From NCBI GenBank assembly GCA_017509245.1, contig JAFWQC010000047.1, forward strand, positions 1-63,191: a DNA stretch of 63,191 nt. The letters are read 5' to 3'. A program made the translations under genes and the position numbers. Of this stretch, positions 34,295-41,204 are shown piece by piece. The notes under the pieces are model-generated. The model was given only the letters and a program-made list of their open reading frames with translations. It did no database searches and had not been told where the DNA came from. The stretch comes from Clostridiales bacterium. GTDB lineage: Bacteria > Bacillota > Clostridia > Saccharofermentanales > Saccharofermentanaceae. How positions within the stretch are numbered: position 1 is the stretch's first letter; every line of letters begins with the position of its first letter.

Positions 34295-35044
34295 TCAGTC
34301 GTGGAACGGTTCGCTCTCGCCGCGTGATCTTACGATCTCTGAAGCGATCGCGATGTCTTCCGGTGTCGTGATCTTGAGATTCGAATAAAGTCCCTTTGTA
34401 AGATAAACATCAAGTCCGTAGATGGTGGCAAGCGCTGTGTCATCAGTTGCTTCGATACCGTCAGAAACAGCCCTCTCGTAACACATCTTTATGTCTTTGT
34501 GCTTAAAGCCCTGCGGAGTGAGTATCTCATAGAACCTGGACCGGTCAGGCGTGTCCGTGACTTTGACTTCGCCGGAAGGCATTACCTCTACTTCCTTCAA
34601 CGTGTTCTTTACGGGAACTGCAGATGCACAAACGGTGTGATCCTTCAGCCCGTCGATGCATGCGGTAATCTCTTCGTAAGTGATAAGACAGCGCGCTCCG
34701 TCGTGAACGAGAACAAGATCATCATCTGCAGCATCATCTATTGCTTTAAGACCTAAAGAAACAGATTCTGTCCTGGTATCTCCTCCGAAAGCAAAGACGA
34801 TATCAAGATCCGGGAAATACTCCATACACATCGTCTTAAGAGTATCTATGAGATCATGCGTCGTAACGAGTACTATCCGGTAAGTAAATCCTGCATATCC
34901 GTCCCGGCACACATCGGATATTGCGCCTAAAGTCCTTAAGATGACCGGACTGCCCTCAACATTCCTCATGAGTTTTGGAAGACCTGCTCCCATTCGTGTT
35001 CCGCTTCCTGCGGCAGGTATCAGAAAATAACATCTGCGTTCCAT
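34295..35044 (-). CDS. ispD: 2-C-methyl-D-erythritol 4-phosphate cytidylyltransferase
   Basis: Third enzyme of the MEP pathway, which transfers CMP from CTP to methylerythritol phosphate. The 249 residues carry LIPAAGSGTRMGAGLPKL at the N-terminus (CTP-binding glycine loop and Lys), GGDTRTESVSLGL, VHDGAR and ATDDTAL near the C-terminal third. This is a normal IspD. Start ATG 35044 is preceded by AAGGAGGA. It lies 20 bases downstream of radA on the same strand, so the two are co-transcribed. Confidence 0.93.
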   Translation of the reverse strand: MERRCYFLIPAAGSGTRMGAGLPKLMRNVEGSPVILRTLGAISDVCRDGYAGFTYRIVLVTTHDLIDTLKTMCMEYFPDLDIVFAFGGDTRTESVSLGLKAIDDAADDDLVLVHDGARCLITYEEITACIDGLKDHTVCASAVPVKNTLKEVEVMPSGEVKVTDTPDRSRFYEILTPQGFKHKDIKMCYERAVSDGIEATDDTALATIYGLDVYLTKGLYSNLKITTPEDIAIASEIVRSRGESEPFHD

Positions 35045-35064
35045 GACGGTTCCTCCTTATCCCT

Positions 35065-36483
35065 TTACGTAAACAGTATATCAACAGCTTCCTTCAGATT
35101 ATCCGCATATATGAATTCGGGTACATTTCTGCCTCCGAAAGTGTCAGCGGAGATCCCTTTCAATTCCTTCTCCAGAGCAGCCTTTGAACTGCCGGGGAGC
35201 ACTACCGTGGTGATGCCTATCTTGGATGCCGCAACGCATCTTTTTAATATCCTGCTGACAGGTCTTATCTCACCTGAAAGGCCCACCTCGCCAAGTATCA
35301 GCGTGTCAGGTCTGCAGCTTACGCCTCTTGCGGATGACACTGCCGCAATGCATACGGCCAGATCTGTTGCGGGATCGCTTACCTTAAGGCCTCCTATGAC
35401 ATTTACGAAGCAGTCCTTGGACGTAAGTCCTAATGAAAGTATCTTCTCGCAAACGGCAAGGAGCATAAGCACACGCCCTCTTTCAGGCCCTGATGTCATC
35501 CTCTGCGGATTGGGGTAGACGCTCTCGGTGCAGAGTGCCTGAACTTCGATCGTTAATGCGTCATTGCCTTCAAGTGTCGAAGTAAGGACAGAGCCCGGAC
35601 TGTTAAGCGGCCTTCCTGCCACGAGCAGGGCTTTTGAACTGTCGACAGGGATCAGTCCTGTCTCGCCCATCTCGAAAAAGCATATCTCATTGCTCCTGCC
35701 GAATCTGTTCTTCGCAGAGCGGATGATCCTGTATCCGCCAGTCGAATCACCTTCAAAGCTCAATACGGTATCGACCATGTGCTCAATGGTCTTGGGTCCT
35801 GCGATAGAGCCGTCCTTTGCAATGTGACCGACCATTATTATCGTTATGTTATTGGTCTTTGCGATGCGGATCAGACCTGCTGCAACCTCACGGATCTGTG
35901 CAACGCCGCCAGGTGTTCCCGCAACCTGTTCCGAATAAAGAGTCTGGATCGAGTCAATGATCGCAAGGCATGGCTTATGTGCCTTAAGCTGCTCAGCAAT
36001 TGCTTCAAATCTTGTCTCGCCGCAGATGAGAATATCCCTCCTGATCTTCAATCTCGATGCACGCATGCCGATCTGTGCAGGTGACTCCTCACCGGAGATA
36101 TAGAGGACTTCACCGTCAGCCTTATAAGAATCCGCAAGCTGCATCAGGATCGTTGACTTACCGATACCGGGTTCGCCTGCAACAAGGGTAACGGAACCCT
36201 CGGTTATTCCGCCGCCGAATAATGTGTCGAGCGGTGCGATGCCTGTCGAGTGTCTCTTATAATTCTCTTTGCCGGCTTCGCTGAGCCTTACTGTGACAGC
36301 TGAATCAGTCCACGAATACCGGTTGGCAGTAAATGCGGGAGAATCTGTCTTGGCCTTTGCCGGCTCCTGGGCCGAAGGTGCTTCGACAAAGGTGTTGAAC
36401 ATGCCGCAGCCCGGACATTTGCCCATCCAGCCTGAGGTCTCATAACCGCATTCCTTGCAGAAAAATGTTGTCTTCTTAGCCAT
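35065..36483 (-). CDS. radA: DNA repair protein RadA/Sms
   Basis: A RecA-like ATPase that drives branch migration in recombination. The 472 residues comprise an N-terminal zinc ribbon (CKECGYETSGWMGKCPGCG), Walker A GEPGIGKST (about 104-112), the RadA-specific KNRFG motif and a C-terminal Lon-protease-like domain (VNVIGGLKVSDPATDLA). ATG 36483 (MAKKTTF) is chosen because it is the usual family start; an in-frame ATG at 36495 adds four residues, and neither has a strong ribosome site. A promoter lies just upstream and ispD follows. Confidence 0.95.
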   Translation of the reverse strand: MAKKTTFFCKECGYETSGWMGKCPGCGMFNTFVEAPSAQEPAKAKTDSPAFTANRYSWTDSAVTVRLSEAGKENYKRHSTGIAPLDTLFGGGITEGSVTLVAGEPGIGKSTILMQLADSYKADGEVLYISGEESPAQIGMRASRLKIRRDILICGETRFEAIAEQLKAHKPCLAIIDSIQTLYSEQVAGTPGGVAQIREVAAGLIRIAKTNNITIIMVGHIAKDGSIAGPKTIEHMVDTVLSFEGDSTGGYRIIRSAKNRFGRSNEICFFEMGETGLIPVDSSKALLVAGRPLNSPGSVLTSTLEGNDALTIEVQALCTESVYPNPQRMTSGPERGRVLMLLAVCEKILSLGLTSKDCFVNVIGGLKVSDPATDLAVCIAAVSSARGVSCRPDTLILGEVGLSGEIRPVSRILKRCVAASKIGITTVVLPGSSKAALEKELKGISADTFGGRNVPEFIYADNLKEAVDILFT

Positions 36484-36513
36484 AATGATTTCCATCCAAA
36501 CTTTATTACCTGA

Positions 36514-36522
36514 ATTATATCA
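36514..36522 (-). promoter_or_regulatory. extended -10 promoter of radA-ispD
   Basis: On the reverse strand TGATATAAT, a perfect TGnTATAAT, about 30 bases before the radA start. The G-rich tract begins within about 35 bases upstream of it. Confidence 0.55.
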
Positions 36523-36554
36523 AAAGGTAAGGTCCGATAATGGGACAGTATTTT

Positions 36555-36637
36555 GGAGGCGGGAGGTGGGAGGAAGGTGGGAGGAAGCGGGAGGAGGCGG
36601 GAGGCGGCAGCGTTAATTGCACGTGAAGGCGGGAGGG
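36555..36637 (+). repeat. G-rich tract with repeated GGGAGG
   Basis: Six copies of GGGAGG at 36561, 36568, 36579, 36589, 36599 and 36631, the first five spaced 7-11 bases apart, inside a nearly pyrimidine-free top strand. It lies in the 265 bases between the divergent radA and an unknown gene, and further G runs continue to about 36674. Four or more GGG runs so close together could form a G-quadruplex. Composition differs sharply from the rest of the window. No coding role is apparent. Confidence 0.85.
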
Positions 36638-36688
36638 GCGAGGCGGGCGAATGGTGGACTTATTGGGCGGGGGAGAAACGGAACGTAA

Positions 36689-36697
36689 TGCTATAAT
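36689..36697 (+). promoter_or_regulatory. extended -10 promoter
   Basis: TGCTATAAT, a perfect TGnTATAAT box, 52 bases before the start of the downstream unknown gene. The -35 position falls in the G-rich stretch and has no consensus. Confidence 0.5.
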
Positions 36698-36748
36698 GGG
36701 TTCATTATCTATCAACCGGGATAACAGGTTATCTGAAAGAGGTGTCAT

Positions 36749-37630
36749 ATGGGAGTTGACGTAACGATAAAGAACAAGCAGTTATTCAAGAAGCCGCTGA
36801 CTTTAGCGGAGCTGACAATGGGCAAATACGAATGCGGTACTGTTGATCAATACGGACGCAACACCTGCAAACCCGGCAACGGCGATATGGTTTTCTACGA
36901 CAATAACAGGATTGGAAGAGGAGTCATCATCTATTCCTGGTCAAATTCGGTCAAGGATAGCGTGGATCTCAGGCTGAATTCCTTTTCCACCTTCCGCGAC
37001 ATCGACATGTTCTATGAGTTCATCAGAAATATCATGAAGATATGGAAGACGAAGAGCTTTGAACAGGACGGCAACAAGTTTACCGCGGATGACATTGACA
37101 GGCTCGTTGACGAGCAAAAGGAATTTTCGATCAAGCACATGTCAGAGATCGAAAGCATAGTAAACGACAGCAAAGGATACATTACCATCCCGAGCGCGAT
37201 GTTCGATATTGATATCTCGGTCGAAAGATTGAAGGCATTCGGAACTGCAAAGGACGCAGACGGTTACGCTGATTATCTTCACGGTCTCCAGAGCATCGAC
37301 GCATATTATGCAGTTCCTTCGATGTACGAAAGCAGGGAAAAGAAGAATGTCTTCTTCGGCAACTATGTCATAACCACCGATACCGATACCATCTTCCCGC
37401 TCAAGGCTTCTGTGCCCATGTTATTCAAGAATCCGAACACAGGCAAGAACCTTGAGTGCGATGATTTCCGGGTCGCATTTTTCGACTACGATAAGAAGAA
37501 GCCGATCGGCACATTATCATTCGATGATTTCGCTCAGAAGGCCGGTATCGCGAACTGCCCCAAACACGATGAGACACATGTCTTCCTTAAGGGAATGACG
37601 GCAGGAGAACTCGAAGAACTCTTGAAGTAA
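36749..37630 (+). CDS. uncharacterised protein, possibly DUF4299-like
   Basis: A 293-residue soluble protein without signal or membrane segments. It begins MGVDVTIKNKQLFKKPLTL and has FYDNNRIGRGVIIYSW at about 49-64. A helical middle follows (about 80-140), then a C-terminal part with two CxxCxKH-like positions (NLECDDFR, IANCPKHDETH). Length and the opening remind me of DUF4299 proteins of Bacillota, but I cannot confirm this from memory. GAAAGAGGTG upstream supports the ATG. It appears monocistronic, with its own promoter and followed by 290 non-coding bases. No function is proposed. Confidence 0.55.
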   Translation: MGVDVTIKNKQLFKKPLTLAELTMGKYECGTVDQYGRNTCKPGNGDMVFYDNNRIGRGVIIYSWSNSVKDSVDLRLNSFSTFRDIDMFYEFIRNIMKIWKTKSFEQDGNKFTADDIDRLVDEQKEFSIKHMSEIESIVNDSKGYITIPSAMFDIDISVERLKAFGTAKDADGYADYLHGLQSIDAYYAVPSMYESREKKNVFFGNYVITTDTDTIFPLKASVPMLFKNPNTGKNLECDDFRVAFFDYDKKKPIGTLSFDDFAQKAGIANCPKHDETHVFLKGMTAGELEELLK

Positions 37631-37732
37631 TGCTGTAATGGCGGTAAAAGGCTCCCGGCTGTGCGAAAACCGGCATCGCAGATGCAAGGGATGTATTCCG
37701 TGCTTCACCCAATTGACAGGCTTTGACACTTG

Positions 37733-37790
37733 GTGACGAGATGGTGATGAAATTTGCCGTTTTTCGTCACCACATCGTGCGCCCGAAAAT
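37733..37790. other. structured intergenic segment (imperfect hairpin)
   Basis: In the 292-base gap between the unknown gene and dapL. GGTGATGAAA pairs with TTTTCGTCACC with one G-T pair, and GGTGACGA nearby can pair with the same TCGTCACC arm, so two hairpins compete. No promoter or reading frame explains it. The remaining part of the gap (37631-37732) shows nothing I can name. Confidence 0.4.
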
Positions 37791-37857
37791 CGGACAGCAA
37801 GGCTGTCTTCAAGGCGCTGTCTTCGGGGGGCTGGAGGAAAGTTAACCCATACCCAAG

Positions 37858-37896
37858 CAAAAAACTGTCCCACAGCACAGAGGCTAATGGGACAGT
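37858..37896 (-). terminator. terminator of dapL
   Basis: ACTGTCCCA (37864-37872) and TGGGACAGT (37888-37896) form a perfect 9-bp stem; on the reverse strand a run of six T follows. It begins 27 bases after the dapL stop. Confidence 0.8.
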
Positions 37897-37922
37897 CATT
37901 ATCCGCGTAATGTTTTATACCC

Positions 37923-39107
37923 TTACAGAGTCTTAAAGAATTCGCATGCCTTGAGGGTGTTCTCGTATGAGCCGAAGGCGGTAAGGCGGAAGTAGCCTGT
38001 GCCGTTCTCGCCGAAGCCTTCGCCGGGTGTTCCGACTACACCGTACTTATTGAGGATCATGTCGAAGAAATCCCAGCCGCCCATGTTATCGGGGCACTTG
38101 AGCCAGATGTAAGGTGAGTTGACGCCGCCCGTGAAGTAGATGCCCTTGTTTGTGAATACTTCTGCGAGCGCAGCAGCGTTTCTCTTGTAGTAAGCGATGT
38201 TTGCCATGCAGTCTTCAAGTCCCTTGCCGGAAAGTGAAGCCGCTGCGCCCATCTGGGTTACGTAGGATACGCCGTTGAATTTTGTTGCCTGGCGTCTTGC
38301 CCAGAACTTGGAGAGCTTGATTCCGCCTGCTTCAAGAGTGTCGGGAACTACTGTCCAGCCGCATCTTACACCGGTAAAGCCCGCAAACTTGGAGAATGAG
38401 GATACTTCAATTGCGCAGGTTTCCGCACCGGGGATCTCGTATATCGTGTGGGGCTTGTCTTCTGTGATGAATGCTTCGTATGCGGCATCGAAAATAATGA
38501 GCGATCCGGTTTTGATCGCAAAGTTGACCCATGCCGTGAGCCCCTCGTAACTGTATACAGCACCCGTCGGGTTGTTGGGCGAGCAGATGTAGATTACGGA
38601 GGGTTCGATGTCTGTGTCAGCGGGAGGTTCGGGAAGGAAACCGTTTTCGCTTGTGCCTGCAACAAATGAGATCTTTCTGCCGTTCATGAGGTTGGAATCG
38701 ACATAAACGGGATAGACGGGATCGGGGATGATGACAGGGTTGTCTCCAAGGATGTCGGGGAGGTTGCCAAGATCGCTTTTCGCGCCATCGGAAACATAAA
38801 CAACATCGGGAGTTATCGAAGGAGCACCGATCGTTTTGTAGTGATCAGCGATCGCGTTTCTCAGGAAATCGTAGCCGTATTCCGGCGGATAACCGTGGAA
38901 GGATTCCTTTGCTGCCATTTGTCTTACTGCATCTTCCATAGCGGAAGTGACGGAAGCCGGAAGGGGAAGGGTAACGTCTCCTATACCCATTCTGATGATC
39001 TCCCTGTCGGGGTTTGCTGCCTGGAAAGCCTTGACGCGCTTTGCGATATCGGAGAACAGATATGTTTCTTTAACGTCAAGGAAATGGTTGTTGAGTTTGA
39101 TGTCCAT
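37923..39107 (-). CDS. dapL: LL-diaminopimelate aminotransferase
   Basis: A class I PLP aminotransferase that makes LL-diaminopimelate directly from tetrahydrodipicolinate and glutamate, bypassing the succinylase or acetylase steps. The 394 residues show MGIGDVTLPLP, GYPPEYGYDFLR, PDPVYPVYVDSN, CSPNNPTGAVY and the PLP lysine in SSFSKFAGFTGVRCGW, all characteristic of DapL. Its product is the substrate of the DapF half of the 23.5-27.6 kb fusion. It is transcribed alone and ends in a clear terminator. Confidence 0.95.
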   Translation of the reverse strand: MDIKLNNHFLDVKETYLFSDIAKRVKAFQAANPDREIIRMGIGDVTLPLPASVTSAMEDAVRQMAAKESFHGYPPEYGYDFLRNAIADHYKTIGAPSITPDVVYVSDGAKSDLGNLPDILGDNPVIIPDPVYPVYVDSNLMNGRKISFVAGTSENGFLPEPPADTDIEPSVIYICSPNNPTGAVYSYEGLTAWVNFAIKTGSLIIFDAAYEAFITEDKPHTIYEIPGAETCAIEVSSFSKFAGFTGVRCGWTVVPDTLEAGGIKLSKFWARRQATKFNGVSYVTQMGAAASLSGKGLEDCMANIAYYKRNAAALAEVFTNKGIYFTGGVNSPYIWLKCPDNMGGWDFFDMILNKYGVVGTPGEGFGENGTGYFRLTAFGSYENTLKACEFFKTL

Positions 39108-39256
39108 GGACTTTATACCTCGTCCCTATAAAAATTCTGCGAACATTTTAACACGCGAAATAAAAAGCGAATAAAGAAAATTGTCGTACACATGCACAAA
39201 AGAACGTTCGGTAACGTGTTCCGGTATTAAAAGTTTTTGATATCCGTGCAACGGTG

Positions 39257-39262
39257 TATAAT
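39257..39262 (+). promoter_or_regulatory. -10 box of the acyl-adenylate-forming-like gene
   Basis: A perfect TATAAT with TTTTGA 16 bases upstream, 58 bases before the chosen TTG start. It overlaps an open-frame GTG, which is one reason to reject that GTG as a start. Confidence 0.5.
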
Positions 39263-39319
39263 GGGCGCAAGGATAATCAAGTAGAATTGATCGTTTATAT
39301 CATTTGGCGGAGATTGGTT

Positions 39320-41101
39320 TTGGAAAGTTTTTGGAGCGTATTCTATCCCGAGAAATACTCAAATCCTGAAATGGATACTGACGAGACCCTTTATATGAGA
39401 ATGAAGAAGGTCTGCGCGAAGTATCCGACCAGGATCGCGCTTCAGTACGGCGGAAAGAAACTGACGTTTGCAGCCTTAATAGACAAGATTGATGAAGTGG
39501 CAAAAACCTGGAGAAAGCTTGGAGTCAAAAAAGGCGACATCGTAATAATGATGATGGGCAATAATCCGATGAACATCATCAGTGTCTATGCCCTGGATAA
39601 GCTTGGTGCTTCAGCATCTCTTGCTGTCCCCATCCTTGCACCCGAGCATTTTGAAAGATATGCAAATGATCTCGGTGCCAGATTCTGTGTCATGAGCTGC
39701 AGACAGTATGAGAATTTCTTTTCAACACTTCCCTCGACGAAGATCACGACGGTAATCATCGGAAAATACGGGAATATGATCTCCGGGTTAAACAGGATTT
39801 CTTTTCCTTTTTACGGGCTTTCAGGTTATGATTCACCGAAGCCGAAGGAAGAACCTGAAGGAATAAGGGTGATGTACTGGAAAGATGCCATGGCACTGCC
39901 TGATGAAGAAGGCGGTCCGTCAAACCTGCCGTACGACAAAGACAACCGCCGCACGGTGCTCCATCTGTTCCCGAGCAGCGTTGCCGACGGATTGAAGCCT
40001 GTGAAACTGTCCGCAAGAAGCATTAATCTTTCAGCGAACCATACTGAGATGGTCCTGAAGGCAAATGAAGATGTTACGGGAAGGCCGGCCAGGACGCTTT
40101 GCATTAATGAGAGCTGCTTCGCGTTTGGATTCGTGTTCGGAACGCATGATGTTCTGTGCAGCGGACAGACGGTTCTGATATTTACATGGTATGACAACGA
40201 AAAGGTCTTTTTCGCATTGATCAGGTACAGGCCGGATGTCGTAATCGGGTATAACAGTACTGTAGCGTCGATAAACAAAGCGGGGATCCATTCCGGAATA
40301 CTCCGTCCGGTCGAACGCATAATCGTCGGAGGCGGACTTCTTACCAGCAGCCAGAAGGCAACGCTGTTTGAGATCGCCCAAAGATCGGGAAGAAAGCTTT
40401 CCGTATGTTCGATCGCTGTCTGTGATGAGGTCCTTACATATGCATACGGACCTTCCGATCTTGAGAGCGACAGACTTCTCGGATTCCCGTTGCCCGGAAT
40501 AATAATGCGTGTCGTTGACAGCGAGACGGGCCTTGATGTTCCTGACGGCGCTGAAGGCGAGATATCCGTATATTCACCGCTTTCAAGTGAGGTCAGCATT
40601 GCCGATATCAATTCCGGGAAAAAGAAAAACTATAAGAGGCTCCCGGACGGAAGAATATGGTATTTTACCGGAATGATCGGAAAACAGTATGCGAACAAGA
40701 TGTTCTACCTGGTCGGCAATAAATCGCGCGAAGCCAGGATCGGAAGTTATCCCGTATATCCTGATATGGTCGATGAGGCGGTTCAGATGACTGAAGGCGT
40801 TGTTGAGTGCTGCTCGGTCATCATTGAGGATACTGACGGACCGGTGCTTGTCTCGGCTGCAGTTCCGGAAGAACAGTATTTCTATGACAACTCCATGATG
40901 GAGGACTTAAGAGACAGGATAACAGCCGAATGCGAGTCTATGCTCCATGAGGCGATGAGGCCGTCGGAGATCGTATTCTTTGTTTCGCTTCCCAAAAACA
41001 CAAGCGGTTCTTACGACTATGAGGCGATAAAGAAAAGGATCTCACTTGTACGTGAAGACGATATGTCTGACGATAATTTGCCTGATTCTGAAGCCACTTG
41101 A
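39320..41101 (+). CDS. acyl-CoA synthetase-like (ANL) protein with degenerate active site
   Basis: A 593-residue protein with the outline of acyl-adenylate-forming enzymes: N-terminal ALQYGGKKLTFAALIDKIDEV, MMMGNNPMNIISVYALDKLGA, a core through about 460 with VIGYNSTVASI and IIVGGGLLTSSQK, and a C-terminal lid from about 470. The usual P-loop TSGTTGxPKG is not recognisable; its place reads FPSSVADGLKPVK. In the lid the catalytic lysine of SGK is a serine (SGS, Ser564). It may therefore bind an acyl or nucleotide ligand without adenylating it. TTG 39320 is chosen because GGCGGAGAT lies just upstream. It is followed by a lipoprotein gene after 103 bases. Confidence 0.72.
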   Translation: MESFWSVFYPEKYSNPEMDTDETLYMRMKKVCAKYPTRIALQYGGKKLTFAALIDKIDEVAKTWRKLGVKKGDIVIMMMGNNPMNIISVYALDKLGASASLAVPILAPEHFERYANDLGARFCVMSCRQYENFFSTLPSTKITTVIIGKYGNMISGLNRISFPFYGLSGYDSPKPKEEPEGIRVMYWKDAMALPDEEGGPSNLPYDKDNRRTVLHLFPSSVADGLKPVKLSARSINLSANHTEMVLKANEDVTGRPARTLCINESCFAFGFVFGTHDVLCSGQTVLIFTWYDNEKVFFALIRYRPDVVIGYNSTVASINKAGIHSGILRPVERIIVGGGLLTSSQKATLFEIAQRSGRKLSVCSIAVCDEVLTYAYGPSDLESDRLLGFPLPGIIMRVVDSETGLDVPDGAEGEISVYSPLSSEVSIADINSGKKKNYKRLPDGRIWYFTGMIGKQYANKMFYLVGNKSREARIGSYPVYPDMVDEAVQMTEGVVECCSVIIEDTDGPVLVSAAVPEEQYFYDNSMMEDLRDRITAECESMLHEAMRPSEIVFFVSLPKNTSGSYDYEAIKKRISLVREDDMSDDNLPDSEAT

Positions 41102-41141
41102 GGTAAGAATTCCAAGCATTTTCGTGGTATTATCTATTATG

Positions 41142-41167
41142 TTTCCGGAAGACCTTGCGTTTCCGGA
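41142..41167. repeat. pair of TTTCCGGA direct repeats
   Basis: TTTCCGGA at 41142-41149 and again at 41160-41167, 18 bases apart (near two helical turns). Each core TCCGGA is itself a palindrome. They lie 38-63 bases before the DUF885 gene and could be an operator. A TGGTATTAT promoter-like box lies just upstream (41125-41133). Confidence 0.4.
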
Positions 41168-41204
41168 TTAGTGGATTAAGGAATAAGATAAAGGAGTTAT
41201 TTCA

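Noticed and set aside
36515..36748. 77-codon reverse frame through the G-rich tract
   Set aside because: Its Pro/Ser-rich translation is what the G-rich repeat would give by chance, and it overlaps the radA promoter.
39254..39319. GTG 39254 as start of the acyl-adenylate-forming-like gene
   Set aside because: It overlaps a perfect TATAAT promoter box and has no ribosome site; TTG 39320 has one.
39826..40611. 261-codon reverse frame in the acyl-adenylate-forming-like gene
   Set aside because: Antisense to a gene with family structure; no family features or start signals of its own.
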